DNA of 64,000 bases from Flagellimonas marinaquae. GTDB taxonomy: Bacteria > Bacteroidota > Bacteroidia > Flavobacteriales > Flavobacteriaceae. The translations under genes and the position numbers were made by a program. The stretch covers positions 62,001-126,000 of the forward strand of contig NZ_CP092415.1 of NCBI RefSeq assembly GCF_023716465.1, read 5' to 3'. The notes beneath the pieces were generated by a model. The model did not search any database. It was not told the DNA's origin and saw only the letters and a program-made list of their open reading frames with translations. Positions 25,941 to 35,848 of the stretch are shown one piece after another. Numbering within the stretch: position 1 is the first letter of the stretch; every line of letters starts with the position of its first letter.

Positions 25941-27740
25941 TTACCCTATGGATTCCAATATCCGCTCATCTTTTTGCTTATTAGAAAAATTGATGGCACA
26001 TTCAATAAGTGCCAAGTGCGAGTAGGCCTGTGGAAAATTGCCCAACAACCGCTTGGTCTTAAAATCGATATCCTCACTAAACAATCCTAAATGGTTGCTA
26101 TAGCCCAAAAGTCGTTCAAAATACTCGAGAGCCTTTTCTTCCTCGCCTATCTTGAACAATGCATTGATAAACCAAAAGGTGCAAATGGTAAAGGATGATG
26201 AAGGAAGTCCAAAATCATCTTCGTTCTTATAACGATACAACAGACCATCATTGCTAAGACCATCTTCTATGGCCTTAACCGTGCTCACATATTTTGGGTC
26301 CCTTGCATGGATAAACCCATAAGGTTCCATCAACAGAACGGAGGCATCCAAATGTCTTGAACCATAAGATTGTACAAAAGCATTAATGTCATTGTTCCAG
26401 GCATTTTTATGGATATCTTCCTTAATTTCTTGTTCAAGGGCGGTCCAACGTTCCAATTTTCGGGTTTTACCAAACATTTTGGCAACCTTTATAGCCCTAT
26501 CTATAGCTACCCAGCAGAGCACCTTGGAAAAGGTAAAATGTCTATCCTCTCCCCTAAACTCCCAAATGCCCTTGTCCGGCTCCTGCCAGTGTTTGCCAAC
26601 AATCCAAACAATACCTTTGGTAATGTTCCATAACTCCTCGCCATTTTCCAAATCATTGCTAAAATTTCGTAGCTGCTCATAAATCACATCCATCAAAATC
26701 CCATAGATATCGTTCTGTTTTTGCATATAAGCTGCATTACCCACCCTTACCGGTTTGGATCCTTTATAACCATCCAAATGGTCCAAGGATATTTCGGTCA
26801 GCTTTTTTTCTTTGTTGATGCCATACATGATCTGGAGCTTCTCATCCTTATCCGGCATTAGATCGATTATGAATTGTAAAAATCTTTTGGCGGAATTTTT
26901 ATGTCCCAATTCGGATACAACCTTGATCGCCATTGAAGCATCGCGAATCCAACAAAATCGGTAATCCCAATTACGAACCTCCCCTATGGTCTCGGGAAGC
27001 GACGTAGTGGCTGCCGCCAACACTGCTCCTGTTTTGTCGTAGGTCAACATTTTTAAAGTGATGGCACTTCGAATTATCTGATCCTTAAATTTCTTGTAAG
27101 TAGGGGTCTTATCCACCCAATCCAACCAGTAAACTTTGGTCCGTTCCAGTTCCAAAGCAATCTTTTGGGTGGTAGGTTTTAATATTTTCTCATGGTAACA
27201 AATCAAAAAATACCCATCTTCCTTAAGCGTGGTTTCTTTTTGTTCCAATATATGTTTCTTATTAAAAGAAGTATAGAGGAACAATGTGTCGTATTTACTC
27301 TCATGGGTTAGACTGGCAATAAAATCTTCTTTAATATAAAGCTCGGTCTCACCTACAGCATATTCCAATTTTGGATTGTACTTAAATTGAACCTTGGGAC
27401 TTCCGGACACATACTTTATGTACCGGACTATTTCCGGAGGGGCCATGTATTTCCCGTTCATCTTATGGTGACGGGGCATAAAATCGTGTACCTCAAATAC
27501 ATTTTCGCCATCGGCATACCGCGTTACCAATATTGCGGTGTTCTTGTGGTACTGTTGATCAATTTTATAATTATCGCCCGTTAATATCTCAAAACTCCCA
27601 CCCTTTTTTTCATCCAGTAGCTTCGCAAACACCGAAGCTGAATCAAATTGCGGCAAACAGCACCAGTCAATGGAGCCTTCTTTGGAAATCAATGCCGCAC
27701 TCCTACAATTTCCAATAATTCCGTAATTCAAGTTGTCCAT
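25941..27740 (-). CDS. Glycoside hydrolase family 15 enzyme, probable trehalase
   Basis: The 599-residue protein has the GH15 layout. An N-terminal beta-sandwich domain begins YGIIGNCRSAALISKEGSID. The (alpha/alpha)6 barrel follows, with the diagnostic NWDYRFCWIRDASMA near residue 272 and a C-terminal LPSSSFTICTFWFINAL. No signal peptide is present, so it acts in the cytoplasm. Bacterial GH15 proteins include glucoamylases and trehalases. The divergent neighbour is a trehalose synthase fusion, which makes intracellular trehalose the likely substrate. Confidence 0.85.
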   Translation of the reverse strand: MDNLNYGIIGNCRSAALISKEGSIDWCCLPQFDSASVFAKLLDEKKGGSFEILTGDNYKIDQQYHKNTAILVTRYADGENVFEVHDFMPRHHKMNGKYMAPPEIVRYIKYVSGSPKVQFKYNPKLEYAVGETELYIKEDFIASLTHESKYDTLFLYTSFNKKHILEQKETTLKEDGYFLICYHEKILKPTTQKIALELERTKVYWLDWVDKTPTYKKFKDQIIRSAITLKMLTYDKTGAVLAAATTSLPETIGEVRNWDYRFCWIRDASMAIKVVSELGHKNSAKRFLQFIIDLMPDKDEKLQIMYGINKEKKLTEISLDHLDGYKGSKPVRVGNAAYMQKQNDIYGILMDVIYEQLRNFSNDLENGEELWNITKGIVWIVGKHWQEPDKGIWEFRGEDRHFTFSKVLCWVAIDRAIKVAKMFGKTRKLERWTALEQEIKEDIHKNAWNNDINAFVQSYGSRHLDASVLLMEPYGFIHARDPKYVSTVKAIEDGLSNDGLLYRYKNEDDFGLPSSSFTICTFWFINALFKIGEEEKALEYFERLLGYSNHLGLFSEDIDFKTKRLLGNFPQAYSHLALIECAINFSNKQKDERILESIG

Positions 27741-27843
27741 AGGTCAAAAAGTCTCAAAAGGGTTCTTATGAATTGGTTTTGCGATCTAATTTCCCGATTT
27801 TTAAAGAAACAAAAAATTAAAACACCTCAAAAATCATCCTTTT

Positions 27844-30054
27844 ATGGGCAAAACTATCATAATCTCAAATCGGCTACCCGTTCAATTACAAATTAGCAAT
27901 GGATCGCTCAATGCAGTACCAAGTGTTGGAGGTTTGGCCACTGGAATGAAATCTGTGCACAGTGGTGGCGAAAGTCTGTGGATCGGTTGGTCCGGGCTCA
28001 CGGACGAGGATATTCCCGATGGGCTCGAGGATGAAATAGACAAAGCATTGCAGGATAATGGGTGTGCCAAGGTAAAACTAAATGCAAAGGAAGTGGATGG
28101 TTTCTACTATGGATTCAGTAACCGTACCATTTGGCCCTTGTTCCACTATTTTTTGGAATATTCCGAGTTTGAATTAACCTATTGGGAAACCTACAAGGCC
28201 GTAAACCAAAAGTTTGCCGATGCCATTATAGAAAACTCAAGTGAAGACGATACTATTTGGGTCCACGATTACCAATTGATGTTGGTTCCCCAAATGGTCC
28301 GCGAAAAAAGACCGGATACGACCATTGGTTTCTTTCTGCACATTCCTTTTCCTTCTTTCGAAATTTTCAGGACCCTGCCTTGGCGTGAAGAAATCCTGGA
28401 AGGATTGTTGGGCTCGGACCTTATCGGTTTCCACACGTACGATTACGAAAGGCATTTTTTGAGCTCCGTCCGCAGATTGATCGGTCTGGATGTAAGCTTC
28501 AACGAGATCTATCTGGACAATAGGGTCATAAAAGTGGATTCTTTCCCCATGGGAATCGACTACAAAAAGTTTAGGGATGCCGCTGTTAACCATGATTCAA
28601 AAAGTAAAGAAAACCGAAGTGATCTACAAGTTCGTTTGGACAACCACAAAGCATCGGCCCCGGATACCAAATTGATCCTATCCATAGATCGACTCGATTA
28701 TAGTAAAGGAATAGCAAAGCGAATCAACGCATTCGAGTACTTTCTTCAAAAGTATCCAGAATACAAGGAAAAAGTCCGATTGATCATACTTGCCGTTCCC
28801 TCCCGCTCCAACGTTCCACAATATCAATTATTAAAAAAAGAGGTGGACGAACTGGTAGGAAGAATAAATGGTGAGCTTTCCACGGTGAACTGGACACCTA
28901 TTTGGTACTTCTATCGTTCCCTTCCCTTTGAAAGCCTGATAGACCTATATACATCCAGCGACATTGCATGGCTGACACCCCTTAGAGATGGAATGAATTT
29001 GGTGGCCAAAGAATATATTGCTACCCGAACAGATAAGTCTGGGGTACTGATTCTAAGCGAGATGGCCGGTTCGGCCTACGAAATGAACGAAGCTCTGTTG
29101 ATAAATCCGAATAACTTTGAACAACAAGCAGATACACTTAAGCAAGCCTTTAATATGCCTTTGGAAGAGCAAATATCCCGTAACACTTTTCTTCAGAAAA
29201 GATTGGAACGCTACAATGTAGAGGTTTGGGCCAATGAATTTATGAGTGCATTGCAAGAGAACAGAGATCTGGGCAAAGCTTTTATTTCCGAAAAGATGTC
29301 GTCCGGCATATTGTCCTCCATTCAAAATGAATATGAAAAATCCAAGAAACGATTATTGTTCTTGGATTATGACGGGACCTTGACAGGTTTCCACAAAGAC
29401 CCACAAAAGGCATCTCCAGACGAAGAATTGTACCAACTTTTAGATGCCTTGCACAACCAAGAAAACACTACTGTTTTTTTAATAAGCGGGAGGGACAAAC
29501 AGACCTTTGGCCGATGGTTCTTGCCCAAAAAATATAATATGATAGTAGAGCATGGTGTATGGATTTCCAAAAACGGGGACGAGTTTAAGATGTTGGAACA
29601 GGTTAAAGGAGAATGGATGGGCAAAATAAGACCTGTGCTCGAATCTTTTGTAGATCGGACACCTGGCTCGTTTATTGAGGAAAAAAACTATTCCTTAGCT
29701 TGGCATTACCGCAATACCGACCCGGATTTCGGGGATAAGAGGGCCACGGAACTCAATACCGTTCTTCGAAGTTTAATCGGCAACGACGATATTAGCGTGC
29801 TCAACGGGAACAAGGTAATGGAAATAAAAAACAGTAATGTGAACAAAGGAAGGGCCGCCACTCGTATGTTAACCGAAGACGATTATGACTTTGTTTTTGC
29901 CATTGGTGATGATTGGACGGACGAATTTATGTTCCAAGAACTACCGGAGACCGCAATTACGGTCAAAGTCGGTCTTAAAAAAACACATGCCAAGTACCAT
30001 GTGGAAAATACCACAAGGGTAAGGCAATTATTGAAACGTTTTACAAAGCCATGA
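27844..30054 (+). CDS. otsAB: Trehalose-6-phosphate synthase/phosphatase fusion
   Basis: The 736-residue protein joins two steps of trehalose synthesis. The GT20 synthase (about 1-465) shows VGGLATGMKSV, HDYQLMLVPQMVR, HIPFPSFEIFRTLPWRE and the late DGMNLVAKEYIA. The HAD phosphatase (about 495-730) has LFLDYDGTLTGF, VFLISGRDK and the acidic GDDWTDEFMF motif. Such fusions are typical of Bacteroidota and of eukaryotes. The product protects against osmotic or desiccation stress. It overlaps the next gene by 4 bp (ATGA) and is divergent from the GH15 trehalase, with 103 bp between. Confidence 0.94.
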   Translation: MGKTIIISNRLPVQLQISNGSLNAVPSVGGLATGMKSVHSGGESLWIGWSGLTDEDIPDGLEDEIDKALQDNGCAKVKLNAKEVDGFYYGFSNRTIWPLFHYFLEYSEFELTYWETYKAVNQKFADAIIENSSEDDTIWVHDYQLMLVPQMVREKRPDTTIGFFLHIPFPSFEIFRTLPWREEILEGLLGSDLIGFHTYDYERHFLSSVRRLIGLDVSFNEIYLDNRVIKVDSFPMGIDYKKFRDAAVNHDSKSKENRSDLQVRLDNHKASAPDTKLILSIDRLDYSKGIAKRINAFEYFLQKYPEYKEKVRLIILAVPSRSNVPQYQLLKKEVDELVGRINGELSTVNWTPIWYFYRSLPFESLIDLYTSSDIAWLTPLRDGMNLVAKEYIATRTDKSGVLILSEMAGSAYEMNEALLINPNNFEQQADTLKQAFNMPLEEQISRNTFLQKRLERYNVEVWANEFMSALQENRDLGKAFISEKMSSGILSSIQNEYEKSKKRLLFLDYDGTLTGFHKDPQKASPDEELYQLLDALHNQENTTVFLISGRDKQTFGRWFLPKKYNMIVEHGVWISKNGDEFKMLEQVKGEWMGKIRPVLESFVDRTPGSFIEEKNYSLAWHYRNTDPDFGDKRATELNTVLRSLIGNDDISVLNGNKVMEIKNSNVNKGRAATRMLTEDDYDFVFAIGDDWTDEFMFQELPETAITVKVGLKKTHAKYHVENTTRVRQLLKRFTKP

Positions 30055-31574
30055 CACGAGTTTTATTGAGCATTTGCTTGTTGTTCTCCGTTACCTTAGG
30101 ATGGTCCCAAGTGGAGACAGAGGTATATCTTTTTGATCTAGAAATAAAAGAGGGCAAACCCCTGTTGACCAACCCAAAAAACATTTCGAACAACAATGGT
30201 TACGACAATCAACCTTCGTTTTGGAACGACGATTCCATCCTTTTTGCATCAACCCGGGAGGACCAGACCGATGTTCTTCAATTCAATGTTAAAGAAGGAA
30301 GCACATCAAAGTGGTTGACCTATACAAAGGCCGGCAGTGAATATTCTCCGCTACGTATTCCCGGAAAGAATGCATTTTCCGCCATACGACTGGATGTGGA
30401 TGGCTTACAACGCCTATATGCTTACAATTTACAGACACAGGAATCCACACCAATAACAGACTTAAAAATTGGTTATCATGTATGGTACGACCCATCTACC
30501 CTGATCGCTACGGTTTTAACGGATAATCGTATGGATCTTGTAATCGTGGATGTTGAAACAGGCACACACCGAATCGTCCATAAAAATGTTGGGCGCTCTT
30601 TGCACAACATCCCCGAATCCGATCTGGTCAGTTTTGTTGGAAAAAAGGGCGAGAAGTGGGAAATTTTATCCTTAAACCCTACTACTGGTGAAATAAAAAA
30701 GATAATCGACACTTACCAAAATCAGGAGGATATAGCTTGGTTGGGCACCCAAACCATAATTACGGGATTCAACAAAGAATTGCTACGTCTCGAATTGGAC
30801 GAAGGCGCGGAATGGGAAACCATAATGGAATTCAATCAAGAAGAAATCAACAATATTAGTAGAATCGCCATAAGCCCTAAAGCTAAAAGATTGGCCTTTG
30901 TTGCCGAAGGGTCGCCTGCCAAAATAATCCAAAAACAGGTAGAAGCTTTTAACAATAGGGACTTAGATGATTTTGTCTCTTGTTTTTCCGAAAATGTGCG
31001 TGTTCTACAATTTCCGGATGAGCCTATGTACCAAGGAAAATCAAAAATGCGCGAGAACTACCAAAGGTTTTTCGAGAACGTAAAAACATCTAACGTTAAA
31101 GTTGTAAATCGCATAGTGTTGGGCAACACCATTATAGATGAGGAAATTACCAAAGTGGACGGCAGGGACGGGCACCAAGTCGCTATCTACCAAGTGGCGA
31201 ATGGTAAAATCCAATACATGACCTTTATATTCCCCGATGGTCCTCTTACCGATGCCGAAAGTATCGTACAAGAACAACTGGACGCCTACAATAAAAGGGA
31301 TATCGAGGCATTTGCCACCACCTATGCACCCCAGATAGAGATATACAGCTACCCCAATACATTAAACCTAAAAGGCAGGGCGAATCTGGAACAACAATAC
31401 AGTGCTCTCTTTGAAAACACCCCCGACCTACATGCCAGTATAAAAAACAGGATCGTGATCGGAAACAAGGTGATAGACGAAGAAACGGCAACTATAAATG
31501 GAAGGATACTAGAGGCCATTGCTATTTATGAAGTAGAAAATGGCGAAATTAGCAAAGTAACCTTTATCCAATAA
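30051..31574 (+). CDS. Exported propeller-like protein with tandem SnoaL/NTF2 domains
   Basis: The 507-residue protein starts with a signal peptide (MTRVLLSICLLFSVTLGWSQ). Residues about 25-275 look like a TolB/WD40-like propeller (SFWNDDSILFASTRED, YSPLRIPGKNAFSAIRLD). Two SnoaL/NTF2-like domains follow, at about 285-395 (VEAFNNRDLDDFVSCFSENV) and 400-507 (LDAYNKRDIEAFATTYAPQIEIYSYP). The pairing is unusual. The start codon overlaps the otsAB stop by 4 bp, so translation is probably coupled. Biochemical role unknown; the coupling suggests a link to trehalose or osmotic response. Confidence 0.78.
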   Translation: MTRVLLSICLLFSVTLGWSQVETEVYLFDLEIKEGKPLLTNPKNISNNNGYDNQPSFWNDDSILFASTREDQTDVLQFNVKEGSTSKWLTYTKAGSEYSPLRIPGKNAFSAIRLDVDGLQRLYAYNLQTQESTPITDLKIGYHVWYDPSTLIATVLTDNRMDLVIVDVETGTHRIVHKNVGRSLHNIPESDLVSFVGKKGEKWEILSLNPTTGEIKKIIDTYQNQEDIAWLGTQTIITGFNKELLRLELDEGAEWETIMEFNQEEINNISRIAISPKAKRLAFVAEGSPAKIIQKQVEAFNNRDLDDFVSCFSENVRVLQFPDEPMYQGKSKMRENYQRFFENVKTSNVKVVNRIVLGNTIIDEEITKVDGRDGHQVAIYQVANGKIQYMTFIFPDGPLTDAESIVQEQLDAYNKRDIEAFATTYAPQIEIYSYPNTLNLKGRANLEQQYSALFENTPDLHASIKNRIVIGNKVIDEETATINGRILEAIAIYEVENGEISKVTFIQ

Positions 31575-31581
31575 TAAATAC

Positions 31582-32199
31582 ATGAAACTACCGCACAACA
31601 TTAGTAGAATTGAAGCCTTTAGCGATGCGGTATTTGCTTTTGCCGCGACCCTTTTGGTAGTTTCTGTGGGAACGCAAGCGGAAAATTCCATTTTACAGGT
31701 AGATTGGATAGTCTTTTTGAGCTTTTCGGTAAGCTTTTTTGCACTGGTAGGGCTCTGGTCCGTTCATTATAATTTTTTCCGAAGATCAGATTACATGGAC
31801 AATATGATCATTGGCTTAAATACGGTTCTCCTATTTTTGATTCTTTACTTTATATTTCCGCTCAAATCATTGATCAATTCATGGACGGGGACGCTACAAA
31901 TCAACAAAGACGATTTTTCTTCGTTATTTCAATTGTACAGCCTTGGGTTTTTGTTGATTTTTACGTGTTTTTCCCTAATGTACCTAAGAGTATACAAGAA
32001 GAATGGGACAGGCAATAAATTACATTTGTTTTATGCACGGCATTTTGGAATTTTTGTTTTTGTCGCCTTCGTTTCCATTATCATTGCCAAGTTTCAAATT
32101 GGATTATATTACGGTCTCCCCGGAATACTATATACGCTTTTAGGACCTATTTGTTATTTTCACGCCATGTACTTTCAAAAGAAAAACAACTCCCTGTAA
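31582..32199 (+). CDS. TMEM175-like (DUF1211) putative potassium channel
   Basis: The 205-residue protein has about six hydrophobic segments. Near the N-terminus is the signature RIEAFSDAVFAFAATLL, matching the RxxxFSD motif of the first helix of TMEM175 channels. Bacterial TMEM175 proteins form tetrameric K+ leak channels with one such repeat per subunit. It lies 7 bp after the SnoaL protein gene and 1 bp before a peptidase gene, so it is probably in one transcript with trehalose synthesis; both suit osmotic adaptation. Confidence 0.82.
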   Translation: MKLPHNISRIEAFSDAVFAFAATLLVVSVGTQAENSILQVDWIVFLSFSVSFFALVGLWSVHYNFFRRSDYMDNMIIGLNTVLLFLILYFIFPLKSLINSWTGTLQINKDDFSSLFQLYSLGFLLIFTCFSLMYLRVYKKNGTGNKLHLFYARHFGIFVFVAFVSIIIAKFQIGLYYGLPGILYTLLGPICYFHAMYFQKKNNSL

Positions 32200-32200
32200 T

Positions 32201-33532
32201 ATGAAAACTAAACTACTTGCAACGCTGCTCCTTTTTGCATGCATAAGTTATGCACAAACCGACACTAGACTTTATGACATTATAAATTCCGTTTCCGTAG
32301 ATCGCATAAAGAGCGATGTTACCACTTTGGTAAACTTTGGAACAAGGCATACCCTGAGCGATACCGTTTCCCGGACCACAGGAATTGGTGCTGCCAGGAG
32401 ATGGATAAAATCAGAGTTCGATAAAATTTCTTCGAACTGCGGTAATTGCTTAGAGGTATTTTATCAAAAAAACTTTGTGAAGAAAGGCGATAATGCACGA
32501 ATCGTAAAAGATGTTGAAATTGTTAACGTTGTAGCCATCCAAAGAGGCACTAAATATCCCAACCGGTTCATTATCATGAGCGGTGATATCGATTCACGAG
32601 TGAGCGACCCTAACAATTACACATCCACCTCTCCTGGGGCAAACGACAATGCCAGTGGAATGGCGGGCACCATCGAAGCCTCAAGGGTACTGTCCAAGTA
32701 CACGTTCGAAAGCAGTATTATTTATGTGGGCCTTTCTGGAGAGGAGCAGGGACTATATGGAGGAAAAGGTCTTGCAGCCCATGCCAAAGAAAGCGGATGG
32801 GATATTGTAGGAATTTTGAACAATGATATGATCGGTAACATTACCGGAGTAGATGGAGTGGTGAGCAATAGGGACTTTAGGATATTCTCGGAACCCGTGC
32901 CCCCTACCGAAACGGAACAAGAACGAAGGGCTCGCCGATTCTATGGCGGGGAGGTAGATGGAATCTCGCGCCAACTGGCCAGGTATGTGTACAAAACCAC
33001 TAAAACCTATATGCCAGAAATGAATCCTATGTTGATCTATCGTTTAGATCGCTTTGGTCGTGGAGGGCACCACAGACCTTTCAACGACGCAGGTTTTGCC
33101 GGAATTCGCATAATGGAGGCCCATGAAAATTATACACAACAGCACCAAGATATCAGAACGGAAAATGGCATCGCCTACGGTGACGTATTGGAGCATGTAG
33201 ATTTTGAATATGCCAAAAAACTCACAGCCGTAAATGCCATAAACCTAGCCTCCATTGCTTGGGCACCGCCATCGCCCAAAACTGTTGAAATCGGTGGCAT
33301 TGTAGAACCCAGTGCCAAACTTAGATGGAGTAAGGTCGATGGAGCCAAAGGCTATAAAATCTATTGGAGGGATACAACATCCCCCACCTGGGACAATTAC
33401 AGGTATGTTGGCGATGTAGACGAGCATACCTTGGAAGGTATAGTAATAGACAATTATTTTTTTGGTGTGGCCGCTATTGGTGCAGATGGACACGAAAGTC
33501 CTGTGGTTTTTCCTAATAAAGTTTTTAGGTAG
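32201..33532 (+). CDS. Exported M28-family zinc peptidase with C-terminal FnIII-like domain
   Basis: The 443-residue protein has a signal peptide ending in ACISYAQ. The M28 aminopeptidase core shows PGANDNASGMAGTIEA (metal Asp), YVGLSGEEQGLYGGKGLA (catalytic/metal Glu pair) and GILNNDMIGN (metal Asp). The first zinc-ligand motif reads SGDIDSR, where many M28 members have HxD. About residues 345-440 (AKLRWSKVDGAKGYKIYWRD) form a fibronectin-III-like domain. Probably a periplasmic or outer-membrane peptidase. Confidence 0.86.
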   Translation: MKTKLLATLLLFACISYAQTDTRLYDIINSVSVDRIKSDVTTLVNFGTRHTLSDTVSRTTGIGAARRWIKSEFDKISSNCGNCLEVFYQKNFVKKGDNARIVKDVEIVNVVAIQRGTKYPNRFIIMSGDIDSRVSDPNNYTSTSPGANDNASGMAGTIEASRVLSKYTFESSIIYVGLSGEEQGLYGGKGLAAHAKESGWDIVGILNNDMIGNITGVDGVVSNRDFRIFSEPVPPTETEQERRARRFYGGEVDGISRQLARYVYKTTKTYMPEMNPMLIYRLDRFGRGGHHRPFNDAGFAGIRIMEAHENYTQQHQDIRTENGIAYGDVLEHVDFEYAKKLTAVNAINLASIAWAPPSPKTVEIGGIVEPSAKLRWSKVDGAKGYKIYWRDTTSPTWDNYRYVGDVDEHTLEGIVIDNYFFGVAAIGADGHESPVVFPNKVFR

Positions 33533-33536
33533 GCCT

Positions 33537-33544
33537 TATTTTTG
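33537..33544 (+). promoter_or_regulatory. Candidate -7 box of the M1 peptidase gene
   Basis: TATTTTTG matches TAnnTTTG in the 67-bp spacer, 56 nt before the start codon at 33600. No clear -33 element. Confidence 0.4.
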
Positions 33545-33599
33545 AATCACTTGGTCTTTTACACCTAAAACTAGCCATTAATACCATTCAGTAACAATC

Positions 33600-35208
33600 A
33601 TGAAACAAATCTATTTAATCGTTTTCCTTTTAGTGTCGGGCATTTTATCGGCACAGGAATTTACAAGGCAAGATACACTAAGAGGAAGCATCACCCCGGA
33701 GGGAGTGGTGGGATTTGAACTACTACGATCTCAACATCAAGGTAGAACCATCCAAAAAATATATTTCTGGGTACAATATTGTGCGGTACAAAGTTTTAAA
33801 GCCTGCCAAAACCCTTCAAATCGACCTTCAAGAACCATTGCAAATCGAATCGGTCTTGCAAGATGGCAAAAACCTGAAATATACCACCGAGGGCAACGCC
33901 CACTTCATCAAACTAAAGAAAAAACAGGTGCCGGGAGAGTTCAACGAGATTAAGATCAAATATTCAGGGCGACCACGAGAAGCAGTCCGGGCACCTTGGG
34001 ATGGTGGTTTTTCTTGGAAACAAGATGAAAATGGCAATCCGTTCGTAGCAACATCCTGCCAAGGTCTGGGTGCAAGCGTTTGGTGGCCCAATAAAGATCA
34101 TATGTACGATGAGGTGGACAGCATGCGCATTAGTGTTACCGTACCCAAACATCTCGTGGATGTGTCCAATGGGCAATTGGAAGATGTATCGGAAGATGGC
34201 GATTTTAAAACATACCATTGGGCGGTTAAAAATCCCATCAACAATTATGGGGTCAACGTAAACATCGGCAACTATACCCATTTTGATGAAACCTACGAAG
34301 GAGAAAATGGTACGCTGCAATTGGATTATTATGTATTGCCCGAAAATTTGGAAAAAGCAAAAAAACAGTTTGTTCAAACTCCGATGATGCTCCGAGCCTT
34401 TGAACACTGGTTTGGCCCCTACCCTTTTTACGAGGATGGATTTAAGTTGGTGGAAGTCCCCTATCTGGGCATGGAGCACCAAAGCTCGGTGACCTACGGC
34501 AACAAATATCAAAATGGGTATTTGGGGCGAGACTTGTCCGGCACTGGTTGGGGCCTGCATTTCGATTTTATAATTATACACGAGGCAGGACATGAGTGGT
34601 TTGCCAACAACATTACCTACAAGGATATTGCAGATATGTGGATTCACGAAGGGTTCACGGCGTACTCGGAAAATCTTTACCTCGACTATCATTTTGGCAA
34701 AAAGGCTTCTGCAGAATATGTGATCGGAACACGGGCCAATATCCAAAACGATCGCCCCATTATTGGACCATACGATGTGAACAAGGAAGGTTCGGGTGAT
34801 ATGTACTATAAAGGGGCCAATATTTTGCACACCCTCCGCCAATTGGTAGAGGATGATACCAAATGGCGCCAAATATTACGCGGAATCAATAAAGAATTTT
34901 ATCATAAGACGGTTACAACGGCCCAAATAGAGAATTATCTGAGCAAAAAAACCGAGAAAGACTTATCCGCTTTTTTTAATCAATACCTGAGAACAACCAT
35001 GATTCCCGAGTTGGAATATAAAATTGAAAACGGCTCCATTACCTACCGATATGTGGATATCGTGGATGATTTTGATATGCCTGTAAAAGCTTTTGTGAAC
35101 GGGTCGGAAACATGGCTGTTCCCTTCTAAAGAATGGAAATCCGAGCAACTGGATGGCAACGAAGTGATCATTGACAAAAACTTTTATATAAAGACCAATA
35201 AAATTTGA
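33600..35208 (+). pseudogene. M1-family metallopeptidase, frameshifted near its N-terminus
   Basis: The gene opens with a signal peptide (MKQIYLIVFLLVSGILSAQ) and the sequence EFTRQDTLRGSITPE. At about 33699-33703 the frame then breaks. The continuing M1 sequence (EWWDLNYYDLNIKVEPSKKYISG) is in another frame that stays open to 35208. The peptidase core is intact there: HEAGHEWF with the downstream Glu in DMWIHEGFTAYSENL (HExxH-18-E). Relatives read roughly TPEREWWDL, so about two bases are missing or one is extra. Either the gene is recently broken or the base call is wrong. A TTG at 33715 could start translation but would give a protein without export signal. Confidence 0.85.
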
Positions 35209-35209
35209 T

Positions 35210-35848
35210 TTGAGCAAGTATCCCGAATTCTATTTTAAAAACGATGTTGAGTGGCGGGAATGGCTGCACGAGAACCATAAAGAATACACTGGTATTCACT
35301 TGATATTCTATTCTGTTGACCACAGTAAAGAAAGTATGCGATGGGAAGAAGCCGTTAAAGTGGCCCTCTGTTTTGGTTGGATCGATAGTACCGTAAAAAG
35401 TCTGGGGAACGGTAAGCGCAAACAATACTTTAGCCCCAGAAAACCTAATACCACTTGGAGTACATTGAACAAGGCTTATATTGAGGAGTTAAAGTCCGAT
35501 GGGTTAATGCACCAAAGTGGATTGGCCACCATCGATATTGCCAAAGCGAACGGCTCATGGACAGCGCTGGACGATGTGGAAAATGGCGTAATTCCAGACA
35601 TACTGCAAAAGGCTTTTGATAAGAACCAAACTGCTTTTGAGAATTTTAAAAATTTCACCAAAAGTCAAAAAAAAGGATATCTGTATTGGCTAAAACAAGC
35701 CAAACGTGATGAAACCCGCCAAAAAAGAGTCAAGGAGATCATATCGCTATCGGAACAAAACATAAAGTATAGAAACTGGAGATTACCTTCCATATTTTTT
35801 TCGGTAGATAAAGGCGGCCACTCCTCCGACAAAAGCAAATGCACTTAG
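35210..35848 (+). CDS. YdeI/OmpD-associated family protein
   Basis: The 212-residue protein starts with TTG one base after the peptidase stop, with no better ATG nearby. Residues 1-190 fit the YdeI family: YPEFYFKNDVEWREWLHENH, ALCFGWIDSTVKSL and YFSPRKPNTTWSTLNKAYIEEL, then a C-terminal FTKSQKKGYLYWLKQAKRDETRQKRV helix. YdeI-like proteins have been linked to antimicrobial-peptide resistance, but the mechanism is not known. The last about 20 residues are encoded antisense to the end of the convergent MFS gene (66-bp overlap). Confidence 0.83.
   Translation: MSKYPEFYFKNDVEWREWLHENHKEYTGIHLIFYSVDHSKESMRWEEAVKVALCFGWIDSTVKSLGNGKRKQYFSPRKPNTTWSTLNKAYIEELKSDGLMHQSGLATIDIAKANGSWTALDDVENGVIPDILQKAFDKNQTAFENFKNFTKSQKKGYLYWLKQAKRDETRQKRVKEIISLSEQNIKYRNWRLPSIFFSVDKGGHSSDKSKCT

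Noticed and set aside
33699..33703. Programmed ribosomal frameshift in the M1 peptidase gene
   Set aside because: No slippery heptamer, no downstream structure recognised, and related genes are known to me as single frames; mutation or sequencing error is simpler.
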